Notes: generated from the sequence alone by a model not told the origin. Counted from the stretch's first letter, positions 19,001 through 33,404 are shown. The stretch is 60,537 bases of DNA from Vibrio tasmaniensis 1F-187 (GCF_000272405.2 NZ_AJZM02000002.1:1-60537); one strand, 5' to 3'. Numbers and translations: made by a program.

Positions 19001-20612
19001 GGTTGATGATTGGATCGGTGCAACACGTCACTCGACTCCGGGCGTAGGTCTTATCTCTCCACCGCCACACCACGATATCTACTCAATCGAAGATTTGGCT
19101 CAGCTGATCTACGATCTGAAAAACGCGAACCGTAACGGCCGTGTCAACGTGAAGCTAGTATCAGAAGCTGGCGTAGGTACGATTGCATCGGGTGTAGCAA
19201 AAGCGAAAGCTGACGTAGTACTTATCGCAGGTTTTGATGGTGGTACGGGTGCATCTCCGATGTCTTCTATCCGTCACACTGGTCTGCCTTGGGAACTGGG
19301 TCTAGCAGAAACGCACCAAACACTACTGAAAAACGGCCTACGTAACCGTATCGTTGTTCAGTCTGATGGTCAGATGAAAACACCACGTGACCTTGCAGTC
19401 GCAACGTTACTTGGCGCTGAAGAATGGGGCGTAGCAACAGCTGCTCTAGTTGTTGAAGGCTGTATCATGATGCGTAAGTGTCACAAGAATACATGTCCTG
19501 TTGGTATCGCAACACAAAACAAAACTCTTCGTGAGCGTTTCGACGGCCGCGTAGAAGACGTAGTAACGTTCTTCCAATACATGGCTGAAGGTCTACGTGA
19601 AGTAATGGCTGAACTGGGCTTCCGTTCTATCGACGAGATGGTTGGTCAATCGCACAAACTTAAAGTTCGTGATGACATCGGTCACTGGAAGTACAAGAAC
19701 CTAGATCTAACACCAGTACTGCACATTGAGCAGGCTCGTGCAGAAGATGGTATCTACAACCAGACAACACAGAATCATAATCTTGAAGACGTTCTAGACC
19801 GTAAGTTGATTCAGGCTGCAATCCCAGCGCTTGAGAAAGGTGAAGCGGTTACCGCTCAGTTCCCTATCATCAACACGGACCGTTCAGCAGGCACGATGCT
19901 GTCGAACGAAATCTCGAAGGTTTACAAAGACCAAGGTTTACCACAGCCAATGAACGTTAAGTTCCACGGTAGTGCAGGTCAATCGTTCGGTGCGTTCCTT
20001 GCGAAAGGCGTTAAGTTCGAAGTAGAAGGCGACGCGAACGATTACTGGGGTAAAGGTCTGTCTGGCGGTACTTTGGTACTGTACCCAGATGCGAAATCTA
20101 CTATCGTTGCTGAAGACAACATCGTTGTGGGTAACGTATGTTTCTACGGTGCAACCTCAGGTGAATCTTTCATTCGCGGTATGGCTGGCGAACGTTTCTG
20201 TGTTCGTAACTCTGGTGCGAAGGTTGTTGTTGAGGGTGTTGGTGACCACGGTTGTGAATACATGACAGGTGGCGCGGCAATTATCCTTGGCTCAACGGGT
20301 CGTAACTTTGCTGCAGGTATGAGTGGCGGTGTCGCTTATGTTTGGGATAAAGCAGGCGACTTCGAAACCAAGCTCAACGCAGAACTTGTAGACCTAGATC
20401 CAATTGAACAAGAAGATAAAGATCTTCTACTAGATATGCTAACGAAGCATGTTGAATTCACAGGAAGTGAAGTTGCTCAGTCTTTCCTAGACAACTTTGA
20501 AGTAAGTGTCGCATCACTAGTTAAAGTAATGCCACGCGACTACAAAGCAGTTCTTGAGAAGCGTAAAGCTGAAGCACAACAGGCACAAACGGAAGAAGTG
20601 GAGGCAGTATAA
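16065..20612 (+). CDS. gltB: Glutamate synthase (NADPH) large subunit, Bacillus type
   Basis: GOGAT makes glutamate from glutamine and 2-oxoglutarate. The 1,515-residue subunit starts with a 20-residue propeptide before the catalytic Cys21 (HDACGIGF) of the glutamine amidotransferase domain (about 21-430). A central domain follows, then the FMN domain with 3Fe-4S cysteines C1133, C1139 and C1144 (CIMMRKCHKNTC), and a C-terminal GXGXG beta-helix domain (from about 1260). Its N-terminal half resembles B. subtilis GltA more than E. coli GltB. The stop overlaps the gltD1 start by 1 nt. Codon use is strongly biased, suggesting it is the more highly expressed of the two copies here. Confidence 0.96.
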   Translation: MVDQEQNSQGLYTPELEHDACGIGFVAHLKNRKSHDVVTQALDMLARMEHRGGQGCDPCSGDGAGILLQKPHEFLLEEAVKLGIKLPSFEKYGVGVVLFPKDEYKRAQCRDILERNAQRLELEVIGYRELPTDNSMIGADPLSTEPQFEHVFISGGPGITPEELERKLYVLRNYTVRVCLESVSNIGDDFYINSMSYKTLVYKGQLTTEQVPQYFLDLQNPTMVTALALVHSRFSTNTFPRWRLAQPFRYIAHNGEINTVRGNLNWMKAREAILESDLFTQAEIDMLLPICQEGSSDSSNFDMALELLVLSGRTLPHALMMMIPEAWQENKNMDPTRRAFYQYHANVMEPWDGPASVCFTDGVQVGATLDRNGLRPSRYTVTKDDFLVMASESGVVEIAPENVEYRGRLQPGRIFVADLEQGRIISDEEVKDGIAKAQPYEKWVEENLLSLKKLPDANNEFNQPSPEKLLHKQQSFGVSSEEVNEIILPLAKTGYEPLSAMGADWPLAILSHQSQHLSNYFKQLFAQVTNPPIDPIRERMVMSLNTYLGKDQNLLAETPEHCQKVELESPVLSNSELEKLRAIDNEHLQAKTLDIVFQANGDNGKLERALKRICQYAEDAVIDGYSIILLTDRAVNSTHAAIPAMLAVGAVHHHLIRKGLRAKCDIVVETGDARETHHFATLIGYGANAVNPYLVIETIVELQRTKKLDPNVHPRELFDNYRKGVNGGLLKIFSKMGISTLQSYHGAQIFEALGVSKSVVEKYFTGTVSRIQGLTIDDIAREVLVRHRVGYPAREIPAQILDVGGVYQWKQRGEKHLFNPETISLLQESTRNKDYGQFKKYAKAVDDQGDNAATLRSQLDFIKNPAGSIPLAEVEPIENILKRFATGAMSFGSISHEAHSTLAVAMNRIGAKSNSGEGGEDPARFERKENGDWERSAIKQVASGRFGVTSYYLSNADELQIKMAQGAKPGEGGQLPGDKVDDWIGATRHSTPGVGLISPPPHHDIYSIEDLAQLIYDLKNANRNGRVNVKLVSEAGVGTIASGVAKAKADVVLIAGFDGGTGASPMSSIRHTGLPWELGLAETHQTLLKNGLRNRIVVQSDGQMKTPRDLAVATLLGAEEWGVATAALVVEGCIMMRKCHKNTCPVGIATQNKTLRERFDGRVEDVVTFFQYMAEGLREVMAELGFRSIDEMVGQSHKLKVRDDIGHWKYKNLDLTPVLHIEQARAEDGIYNQTTQNHNLEDVLDRKLIQAAIPALEKGEAVTAQFPIINTDRSAGTMLSNEISKVYKDQGLPQPMNVKFHGSAGQSFGAFLAKGVKFEVEGDANDYWGKGLSGGTLVLYPDAKSTIVAEDNIVVGNVCFYGATSGESFIRGMAGERFCVRNSGAKVVVEGVGDHGCEYMTGGAAIILGSTGRNFAAGMSGGVAYVWDKAGDFETKLNAELVDLDPIEQEDKDLLLDMLTKHVEFTGSEVAQSFLDNFEVSVASLVKVMPRDYKAVLEKRKAEAQQAQTEEVEAV

Positions 20613-22081
20613 TGGGTAAGCCTACTGGATTTTTAGAACACGGTCGTGAGCTTCCAAAAAAGCTCGACCCGTCAGTTCGAATTGAAGACAACAAAGAGTT
20701 CGTACTTAACGAAGAGTTTGGTGAAAAGATCAGTACTCAAGCATCTCGTTGTATGGACTGTGGCGTACCTTTCTGTCACAACGGCTGTCCGATTGGTAAC
20801 ATCATCCCAGAATTCAATGACGCGGTTTATCGTGACAGCTGGGAAGAGGCTTGGAACATTCTAAGCTCTACCAACAACTTCCCTGAGTTTACAGGTCGTG
20901 TTTGTCCTGCTCCTTGTGAAAGTGCCTGTGTTCTTGGCATCAACCAAGACCCAATCACTATCTGTAATATCGAGAAAACGATTGTAGAAACTGCGTACCG
21001 TGAAGGGTACGCAAAGCCTAAGACACCACGCTCTCGTACAGGTAAAACTGTCGCGGTTATCGGTTCAGGTCCTGCTGGCTTAGCCGCAGCTGAGCAGCTA
21101 AACAGCGCTGGTCACTCGGTAACGGTATTTGAACGTGACGAGAAAGTCGGTGGTCTACTTCGCTTCGGTATCCCAGATTTCAAACTGGGTATGGACGTGA
21201 TTGATCGTAAGATCAACCTAATGGCTGAAGCTGGTGTTGAGTTTAAAGTGAACCAACACATCGGTGTTGATGTTAATGCTCAACAGCTACGCCAAGAATT
21301 TGATGTGGTATTGCTAACGGGTGGTTCTACGGTTCCACGTGATTTACCAATCCCAGGTCGTGAGCTGAAAGGCGTTCACTTTGCCATGGAATTCCTTGGT
21401 CAAAACAACCGCCGAGCCAACGACTTAGATCTTAAGACAGAAGAACTTCACGCAAAAGATAAGCACATTGTGGTTATCGGTGGTGGTGATACGGGTTCTG
21501 ACTGTGTGGGCACATCAAACCGTCATAAAGCAGCAAGCATTACTCAGGTTGAGATCATGCCGATCCCACCAGAGAAACGCCCTGCAAATATGCCTTGGCC
21601 TCAATACCCAATGATCATGAAAACGACCACTTCTCACGAAGAGGGTTGTGAACGTCATTGGAACATCCTGACTAAAGAGTTCATCTCTGACGATAACGGT
21701 AATGTAACCGGACTTCGTATCGCTGACATCGTTTGGCAAGACGCGAAACCAGGCGAACGTCCAGGTTTTGATGAAGTAGCGAACTCTGAACGTGTTATCC
21801 CTTGTGACATGGCATTCCTTGCAATGGGCTTCTTACACCCAGAGCCAACAGGCGTGCTTGCTCAACTAGACATTAAACTGGACGAGCGCGGTAACGTTGC
21901 TTCTGAAGGTTTTGCAACCAACCAGAAAGGCGTTTTCGCTGCTGGTGATATGCGTACTGGCCAATCTCTGGTTGTACGTTGTATTAATGAAGGTCGTGAA
22001 TGTGCAATTGCCATTGATGACTTCTTAATGGGTAACTCAAACTTAGAAGCGAAAGCAGATTCACTCATGCTTTCCGCATAA
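20612..22081 (+). CDS. gltD: Glutamate synthase (NADPH) small subunit, Bacillus type
   Basis: This subunit passes electrons from NADPH through FAD and 4Fe-4S clusters to the large subunit. The 489-residue product starts MGKPTGFLEHGRE, as in Bacillus GltB. Cluster cysteines are in CMDCGVPFCHNGCPIGN and GRVCPAPCESACVLG. The FAD motif [15 protein letters not shown] is near residue 150 and the NADPH motif VIGGGDTGSDC near 290. It is translationally coupled to gltB1 (TAATG overlap). Confidence 0.96.
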   Translation: MGKPTGFLEHGRELPKKLDPSVRIEDNKEFVLNEEFGEKISTQASRCMDCGVPFCHNGCPIGNIIPEFNDAVYRDSWEEAWNILSSTNNFPEFTGRVCPAPCESACVLGINQDPITICNIEKTIVETAYREGYAKPKTPRSRTGKTVAVIGSGPAGLAAAEQLNSAGHSVTVFERDEKVGGLLRFGIPDFKLGMDVIDRKINLMAEAGVEFKVNQHIGVDVNAQQLRQEFDVVLLTGGSTVPRDLPIPGRELKGVHFAMEFLGQNNRRANDLDLKTEELHAKDKHIVVIGGGDTGSDCVGTSNRHKAASITQVEIMPIPPEKRPANMPWPQYPMIMKTTTSHEEGCERHWNILTKEFISDDNGNVTGLRIADIVWQDAKPGERPGFDEVANSERVIPCDMAFLAMGFLHPEPTGVLAQLDIKLDERGNVASEGFATNQKGVFAAGDMRTGQSLVVRCINEGRECAIAIDDFLMGNSNLEAKADSLMLSA

Positions 22082-22089
22082 TATTTCTC

Positions 22090-22114
22090 AGGCTAACGTC
22101 GATGACGTTAGCCT
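22090..22114. repeat. Hairpin after gltD1, no T-run
   Basis: This is a perfect 11-bp inverted repeat (AGGCTAACGTC, 3-nt spacer, GACGTTAGCCT) nine nucleotides after the gltD1 stop. No T-run follows, so it is not a standard terminator; it may protect the mRNA 3' end. Confidence 0.7.
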
Positions 22115-22150
22115 AGAGGAAAAGCAACACCCTTCCTAACTTTTATGTTT

Positions 22151-22177
22151 GGCTAGCACTCGATGCTAGCCTTTTTT
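22151..22177 (+). terminator. gltB1D1 terminator
   Basis: GGCTAGCA (22151-22158), loop CTCGA and TGCTAGCC (22164-22171) are followed by six T. The outer bases resemble those of the hairpin 60 bp upstream. Confidence 0.9.
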
Positions 22178-22511
22178 CTATCTGCCTTACGGCTCCTGCG
22201 ACATTCCCTTCGTGGCACATGTTAAATTCCATTAACATCCACCTTTTATATCCCTTTGATATCATTCTACTATTTTAGATTATTACGTGGTTAATCGCGT
22301 TTACGCGTGATAATTAACCATGAACTTGACCTTAAACACAATTAGCTATACGTTGTAAAGCTGGTGAAAATAAAACCAATCGGTTTTGTTAACACAACCA
22401 ATAACGTTTTAACTAGCTAAAGACAAACTATAAGCTTATAAAAAATAACAAGTATATGAATAGTTAGTCATTTACTGTCTGGATGACAGAGAAGCAAAAG
22501 GGAGAATTGCA
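22178..22511 (+). promoter_or_regulatory. gltB2 upstream region
   Basis: This AT-rich region holds an inverted repeat TGGTTAAT (22288-22295) / ATTAACCA (22313-22320) with CGCG-TTTA-CGCG between the arms, and a second dyad AAAACC-AATC-GGTTTT (22372-22387). Either could be an operator. No clear -35/-10 pair was found. The ribosome binding site GGGAGAATTGCA precedes the ATG. Confidence 0.45.
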
Positions 22512-28404
<5,893 letters not shown>

Positions 28405-28437
28405 TTGGGTTTCCTTTATTACTCAGTTCGTTACTAT

Positions 28438-28467
28438 AAAAAAGGATCCAATGATGGATCCTTTTTT
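28438..28467 (+). terminator. gltB2D2 terminator
   Basis: AAAAAAGGATCC, loop AATGAT, then GGATCCTTTTTT: a 12-bp stem including the A/T arms, ending in six T. Confidence 0.92.
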
Positions 28468-28574
28468 GAATTAGATTCGTTTATCACAAGCATCACGAAA
28501 ATACGTAAAACAATTACAAATAAGCCAATACCGATAACTACAATTAGAATTAAAAACAAGCCATAGGAAACACT

Positions 28575-29003
28575 ATGAAAAAAGCCGCTCTCCTTTCTCT
28601 ATCTCTTTTAACTCTAACCGCTTGCAGCCAAGGAATCACGGACATGAAAGACAGAACTTCATCACCTTGTGGAGACAAACCAAACTGCGTTTCAACTCAA
28701 GATGACCGTGAACAGCATGCATTGGCCTCGTTTGAGTTATCAGATTCAGCAAAATTAGATGCCATTGAGCAGGTTGCGCAGACCTTACCGGGCGCAAAAA
28801 CAGCCAGTAAAACGGAAGACTACCTACGTGTTGAATGCACCTCGCGTATCATGCGCTTTGTCGATGACTTAGAGCTTAAGATCACTGATGGCAAACTGAT
28901 CGTGCGTTCAGAGTCTCGCACTGGCCATTCTGACTTTGGCGTAAACCGAAAACGTGCTGAACAACTTCGTGCTAGCTTGAAAAGCGAAGGCTTAATCAAA
29001 TAG
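28575..29003 (+). CDS. DUF1499 lipoprotein
   Basis: The 142-residue product has a lipoprotein signal (MKKAALLSLSLLTLTAC, lipobox LTAC; Ser follows the Cys). The DUF1499 signature is clear: PCGDKPNCVSTQ, YLRVECTSRIMRFVDDLEL and VRSESRTGHSDFGVNRKRAEQLR. The function of this family is not established. It follows the gltD2 terminator and precedes mtnN by 127 bp. Confidence 0.9.
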   Translation: MKKAALLSLSLLTLTACSQGITDMKDRTSSPCGDKPNCVSTQDDREQHALASFELSDSAKLDAIEQVAQTLPGAKTASKTEDYLRVECTSRIMRFVDDLELKITDGKLIVRSESRTGHSDFGVNRKRAEQLRASLKSEGLIK

Positions 29004-29040
29004 ATAAAAGAATACACAGATAAATCGTCTGTATTCGGAT

Positions 29041-29075
29041 GAGAAGTGCTTCTGGGCAGTCGCTCGACACTTCTC
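29041..29075. repeat. Long-loop hairpin between the DUF1499 gene and mtnN
   Basis: GAGAAGTG (29041-29048) and CACTTCTC (29068-29075) form an 8-bp perfect stem with a 19-nt loop. No T-run follows. It lies 55 bp before mtnN and could be an mRNA end or an operator. Confidence 0.45.
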
Positions 29076-29130
29076 TTCCATGTTACAATTTCGCTCTACT
29101 GTTTAAATATTTTTTATTAAGAGACTACAC

Positions 29131-29826
29131 ATGAAAATCGGCATCATTGGCGCAATGGAGCAAGAAGTTGCGATCCTAAAAGCAGCAATTTCAGACATTA
29201 CTGAAGTTAATAAAGGCGGTTGTACCTTTTTCTCTGGTCAGCTAAATGGTGTTGACGTTGTTTTGCTTCAATCAGGCATTGGTAAAGTAGCAGCCGCTGT
29301 TGGTACTTCAATCCTGCTAAGTGAATACCAACCAGGTGTCGTTCTAAACACTGGCTCTGCTGGCGGTTTTGATTCAACACTGAACCTTGGCGATGTGGTT
29401 ATCTCTACTGAAGTTCGTCACCACGATGCTGACGTTACAGCTTTCGGTTACGAAATTGGTCAAATGGCAGGTCAACCAGCAGCGTTCAAAGCTGACGACA
29501 AACTGATGGCTGTTGCTGAACAAGCTCTAGCACAAATGGAAGATAAGCACGCCGTTCGCGGTCTTATCTGTACTGGCGACGCATTTGTTTGCACAGCAGA
29601 ACGTCAAGCGTTCATCCGCAAGCACTTCCCATCAGTGGTTGCTGTAGAGATGGAAGCATCGGCTATCGCTCAAGCTTGTCACCAATTCCAAGTACCATTC
29701 GTGGTTGTTCGTGCAATCTCTGACGTTGCAGACAAAGAATCACCAATGAGCTTCGAAGAGTTCCTGCCACTAGCAGCACAAAGCTCTTCTGAGATGGTTA
29801 TCAAGATGGTTGCCCTACTAAAGTAA
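29131..29826 (+). CDS. mtnN: 5'-methylthioadenosine/S-adenosylhomocysteine nucleosidase
   Basis: This enzyme (Pfs) removes adenine from methylthioadenosine and S-adenosylhomocysteine. It feeds methionine salvage and produces S-ribosylhomocysteine, the substrate of LuxS for autoinducer-2. The 231-residue length and sequence match E. coli (232): start [36 protein letters not shown] with the ribose-binding Met-Glu, and [11 protein letters not shown] with catalytic Asp. The cobD-like gene follows 10 bp later, suggesting an operon with it and btuF. Confidence 0.98.
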   Translation: MKIGIIGAMEQEVAILKAAISDITEVNKGGCTFFSGQLNGVDVVLLQSGIGKVAAAVGTSILLSEYQPGVVLNTGSAGGFDSTLNLGDVVISTEVRHHDADVTAFGYEIGQMAGQPAAFKADDKLMAVAEQALAQMEDKHAVRGLICTGDAFVCTAERQAFIRKHFPSVVAVEMEASAIAQACHQFQVPFVVVRAISDVADKESPMSFEEFLPLAAQSSSEMVIKMVALLK

Positions 29827-29836
29827 GCGACTAGAC

Positions 29837-30790
29837 ATGCAAACACTGTTTGATCAGGTATTTGCAAATGGCGTGCTCCTTGTAATGTGGGGAGCACTGC
29901 TTTTTCATTTAATTTTACCTATCCCCCATGCCGCACATCCCACGACCTTATGGCATAAGTTTGCTGAACTTTTAGCAACCAAGGTTAATAACAATCAAAA
30001 TTATTCCCAAAGCTTAATCTCAGGCACTTTAGCTTGGGGGTTAATGGTCTTGCCGACTCTGGTTATTCTATTGGCACTGCAGCCACTGGTTTGGCAATCA
30101 CAACTGTTTGAATTAGCGCTGTTGTTACTCGCTATTGATTGGCGTAACAATGAAAAGTTGGCAAATCAGTTGATCAAAGCACTTGGCCGAGAAGATAAAG
30201 CCGCGGCTCGCCAGTTATTGGCTCCGATTGTTAACCGTCAAACTGAATCACTGTCATCACTTGGACTTGGCAAAGCCGCGGCTGAAACTATCATCATGGG
30301 TTACGCTCGTAATGTGGTTTGTGTTTTATTCTGGTACGCCATTGGTGGTGGAATCGCCGCGTTAATGTATCGCCTGATTGTTGAGTTAGCGCGTGCATGG
30401 TCACCAAGTCGAAAGCGATTTTCTCCATTTGGATCAACGGCAATCAAGATTGTCGCTATCCTAGAATTCATACCAATGCGCTTGTTTGCCTTGATGATTG
30501 TATGTGGCGATAAAGCGTCTCACACATTCAAGATGATGCTCGTTCAGAGTCGCTCTTGGCCATTGCCCGGCCCTGCATGGTTGATTACAGCTGTCGGCAA
30601 CAAGCTTGAGCTGTCACTGGGCGGTCCTGCGATTTACGACAACACCAAAGCTATTCGAGCAAAATTAGGCGGCAGAGTCGCCCCTTCAGCGCTGCACTTG
30701 TCTCAAGTTCAAAAACTGCTGTTTGGTCGCATCGCTATCTGGATATTTTTACAAAGCCTAATCTTACTATTTGTTCACCAAGGGATTTAG
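29837..30790 (+). CDS. CobD/CbiB-like membrane protein, probably not a standard synthase
   Basis: The 317-residue protein has several membrane segments (about 10-30, 57-85, 155-185, 205-225, 298-316). It aligns along its length with CobD/CbiB, which joins aminopropanol phosphate to cobyric acid, for instance at ETIIMGYARNVVCVLFWYAIGGG and LGGPAIYDN. Conserved polar residues of CbiB (RDT, ENxxDG, NTxDS) are absent here. AmpE-like members of this superfamily also lack B12 function. The gene lies between mtnN and btuF, and its stop is 1 nt before the btuF start. The context suggests corrinoid handling; the sequence argues against the usual catalysis. Confidence 0.8.
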   Translation: MQTLFDQVFANGVLLVMWGALLFHLILPIPHAAHPTTLWHKFAELLATKVNNNQNYSQSLISGTLAWGLMVLPTLVILLALQPLVWQSQLFELALLLLAIDWRNNEKLANQLIKALGREDKAAARQLLAPIVNRQTESLSSLGLGKAAAETIIMGYARNVVCVLFWYAIGGGIAALMYRLIVELARAWSPSRKRFSPFGSTAIKIVAILEFIPMRLFALMIVCGDKASHTFKMMLVQSRSWPLPGPAWLITAVGNKLELSLGGPAIYDNTKAIRAKLGGRVAPSALHLSQVQKLLFGRIAIWIFLQSLILLFVHQGI

Positions 30791-30791
30791 A

Positions 30792-31661
30792 GTGAAACCA
30801 TCAGCACTTGTTACAAGCCTTACTATTTTGTTTTCCAGCTTATGGCTGCCTTTGTCATTTGCAGAAGAAACACTACTGACTTCAGAAAAAGTTCAACCAG
30901 CTCAACGTGTGGTTAGCCTTGCTCCTCATGCCACTGAACTCGCATACAGCGCTGGTTTAGGTGATAAGCTTGTTGCGGTGAGTGAGCGAAGTGATTATCC
31001 ACTACAAGCTGACAAACTAGAGAAAGTGGCGAATTACCAAGGCATCAAGGTTGAGAAGATCATCGCCCTGCAACCGGATCTCATTCTCGCATGGCCAGCT
31101 GGAAACCCGCCCAGAGAACTCGCGAAACTGGAGCAATTTGGTTTTAATATTTATTACTCAAAAACCAAGAGCCTAGATAACATCGCGACCAATATTGAGC
31201 AACTTAGCCAATTCGCAAGCGATCCAAGTATTGGCGAAAATAACGCTCAACAATACAGAGAGCAGCTCAACGCGTTGAGACTAAAATATAAAGATGCCGG
31301 ACCCGTAGACTACTTTTATCAGCTCAGTGAGAAGCCGATCATCACTGTTGCTCAAGGGCACTGGCCAAGTGAGGTGTTTGAGTTTTGTGGCGGCCACAAT
31401 ATTTTCGAAGACAGTGCTTCTCCTTATCCTCAAGTTGGTATTGAGCAAGTTGTATTAAGGAAACCGCAAGTGATCTTCACTTCTCAGCATGCAATTGAGA
31501 ATGGAACCATGTGGCAAACTTGGGAGGACGAGATCCCAGCAGTCGCTCAAAATCAAATTTGGTCACTCAACTCTGACTGGATTAATCGCCCGACGACGAG
31601 AACTTTGAAAGCGATCCAACAAGTATGCGATTTCTTCGATAGAGCTAGGCAAAATCACTAA
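30792..31661 (+). CDS. btuF: Vitamin B12 periplasmic binding protein
   Basis: The 289-residue product has a signal peptide (MKPSALVTSLTILFSSLWLPLSFA). The class III binding-protein fold has RVVSLAPHATELAYSAGLGDKLVAVSERSDYP near the start and QPDLILAW in the first lobe, as in BtuF, which hands B12 to BtuCD. I chose the GTG at 30792: it has an AAGGGA ribosome binding site 6 nt upstream and starts 1 nt after the cobD-like stop. A TTG at 30771 lies inside that gene. Confidence 0.9.
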   Translation: MKPSALVTSLTILFSSLWLPLSFAEETLLTSEKVQPAQRVVSLAPHATELAYSAGLGDKLVAVSERSDYPLQADKLEKVANYQGIKVEKIIALQPDLILAWPAGNPPRELAKLEQFGFNIYYSKTKSLDNIATNIEQLSQFASDPSIGENNAQQYREQLNALRLKYKDAGPVDYFYQLSEKPIITVAQGHWPSEVFEFCGGHNIFEDSASPYPQVGIEQVVLRKPQVIFTSQHAIENGTMWQTWEDEIPAVAQNQIWSLNSDWINRPTTRTLKAIQQVCDFFDRARQNH

Positions 31662-31735
31662 CTATTTGCTGCGTTTTTTCGTACAATTCGCCACCGACCT
31701 GTCCCTACAATTTCAACCATAAGAGCACCAGTATC

Positions 31736-32353
31736 ATGGACTCCATGCTGCTTTATATTATCGATTTATTTGGCACTGCCATTTTTGCTGTCTCAGGCGT
31801 ATTTGTCGCTGGCCGTCTTAAGATGGATCCCTTTGGTGTCGCCGTTTTAGGTAGCGTAACCGCGATTGGCGGCGGTACAATTCGTGACATGGCATTGGGT
31901 GCAACTCCCGTATTTTGGATCACCGATACCACCTACCTTTGGGTCATCATCACCACCTGCTTGCTGACCATGATTATAGTAAGACGTCCCAAGCGTCTGG
32001 CCTGGTGGATCCTGCCAGTATGTGATGCGATAGGCTTAGCTGTATTTGTTGGCATTGGTGTTGAGAAAGCACTGATTTATCAAGATTCTGCATTGGTTGC
32101 TATTATCATGGGTGTTATCACAGGCTGTGGCGGCGGTATTATCCGTGACGTGCTTGCACGCGAAGTGCCAATGATTCTAAGAAGTGAAGTCTATGCGACC
32201 GCTTGTATCATTGGTGGTACTTTCCATACCATGGCGCTCAACATGGGACACGACTCAGAAACCGCCTTTTTGGCCGGCGTGTTCACGACACTATTGATTA
32301 GGCTTGGCGCTATTCGTTGGCACTTATCACTGCCAACCTTTGCTATCAAATAA
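31736..32353 (+). CDS. TRIC-type (UPF0126) membrane protein, YadS-like
   Basis: The 205-residue inner-membrane protein is built from two repeats of about 85 residues, each with a glycine-rich hairpin: SVTAIGGGTIRDMALG and ITGCGGGIIRDVLARE. Seven membrane segments are expected. Prokaryotic TRIC proteins form trimeric cation channels; some UPF0126 members are linked to glycine transport in other bacteria. The substrate here is unknown. It is a single gene with its own terminator. Confidence 0.88.
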   Translation: MDSMLLYIIDLFGTAIFAVSGVFVAGRLKMDPFGVAVLGSVTAIGGGTIRDMALGATPVFWITDTTYLWVIITTCLLTMIIVRRPKRLAWWILPVCDAIGLAVFVGIGVEKALIYQDSALVAIIMGVITGCGGGIIRDVLAREVPMILRSEVYATACIIGGTFHTMALNMGHDSETAFLAGVFTTLLIRLGAIRWHLSLPTFAIK

Positions 32354-32370
32354 GCTATCGTTACAAAGTG

Positions 32371-32396
32371 AAAGGCTCCGCAAAGGAGTCTTTTTT
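32371..32396 (+). terminator. Terminator after the TRIC-type gene
   Basis: AAAGGCTCC, GCAAA loop, GGAGTCTTTTTT: a stem with one G-U pair and a T-run. Confidence 0.85.
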
Positions 32397-32558
32397 AATC
32401 CAGCTCGCTCTGCAATCCATTCGAATGCTCTCGTGACACTTTGCGTTCACAATTTAAAATACCTAACTGAGTTCAAACCTTTAGTTTCAAATCTAGAGAA
32501 TGAATGTTGTTTGAGGTAAGTTGAAACAATCATTCCCAACTTTCATGAATATCACTCA

Positions 32559-33404
32559 ATGTTACTCGAAGGAATCGAAACTCTATTGGTGCTGAGTAAA
32601 GCAAAAACCATGAGCCGCACAGGCAGTTTGCTTTATATCAGCCAATCAGCGGTCAGCAAACGGATTGCGAATTTAGAAAAGAAGCTAGGTAAAAAGCTCA
32701 TCGAGCCGAGTGGCCGACAGATAAAACTGACGCCGGATGCGATTGCATTAATCGAGAGCATAGGCCCTACATTCAATGAACTTAGAGGGCTTATCTACGA
32801 GCAACAAGAGTTGGAAGACACCACCCTTATTACCTTAGATAGCTCTAAATCTTTGATCGCAGGTTATCTAGGTGAAATGATGGGGAAATTTATCCAGCAA
32901 GATAAATACATCACCATCACCACTAACCATACACCAAGAATTATCGAGCGAGTGCAGTCTGGTAAGGCGACCTTGGGGTTGTGTGCCGGCTTACTGCCGC
33001 CGCATCATGGATTGATGACCTTCCATCTATTTGATGAGCCGTTTTACATAGTGAGTAAGTCGCCGCTAACGGAGCTTCCTCCATTGGTGATTACCAACGA
33101 TATGACCAACCCTGCCAACTCTTATCAGCTCTCAGTGTTAGAAAAGTTTGGTATTAAACCCTTGATGGAGATGGATGCCTATACCGCAGCAGCCCAGCTA
33201 GCGCTAGGAGGAACGGGGCCGGCTTTGATCCCGCTTTCTATCGTAAAAACACTCAACATTAAGCCTCAATACCTGTTTAGCTTTCCCGAATTGCAAGGAT
33301 TGATTAGACCGATTCATATCTGTGTGAGACCAAATAGCTATCAGTCCCCACGAGTTAAAATACTGATAGAATCCATTGTTGATGCTGTTCCCAAAGCAGT
33401 TTAG
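32559..33404 (+). CDS. LysR-family transcriptional regulator
   Basis: The 281-residue product has the N-terminal winged helix-turn-helix typical of LysR (MSRTGSLLYISQSAVSKRIANLEKKLGKKLIEPSGRQIKLT, about 18-60) and a C-terminal effector-binding domain. The effector is unknown. The start codon has no good ribosome binding site, but an in-frame stop just upstream leaves no better choice. The 3' end overlaps the convergent permease gene by 50 bp, so the permease is a plausible target. Confidence 0.9.
   Translation: MLLEGIETLLVLSKAKTMSRTGSLLYISQSAVSKRIANLEKKLGKKLIEPSGRQIKLTPDAIALIESIGPTFNELRGLIYEQQELEDTTLITLDSSKSLIAGYLGEMMGKFIQQDKYITITTNHTPRIIERVQSGKATLGLCAGLLPPHHGLMTFHLFDEPFYIVSKSPLTELPPLVITNDMTNPANSYQLSVLEKFGIKPLMEMDAYTAAAQLALGGTGPALIPLSIVKTLNIKPQYLFSFPELQGLIRPIHICVRPNSYQSPRVKILIESIVDAVPKAV

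Noticed and set aside
30771..30791. A TTG start for btuF inside the cobD-like gene
   Set aside because: The GTG at 30792 has a suitable ribosome binding site and gives a clean signal peptide.
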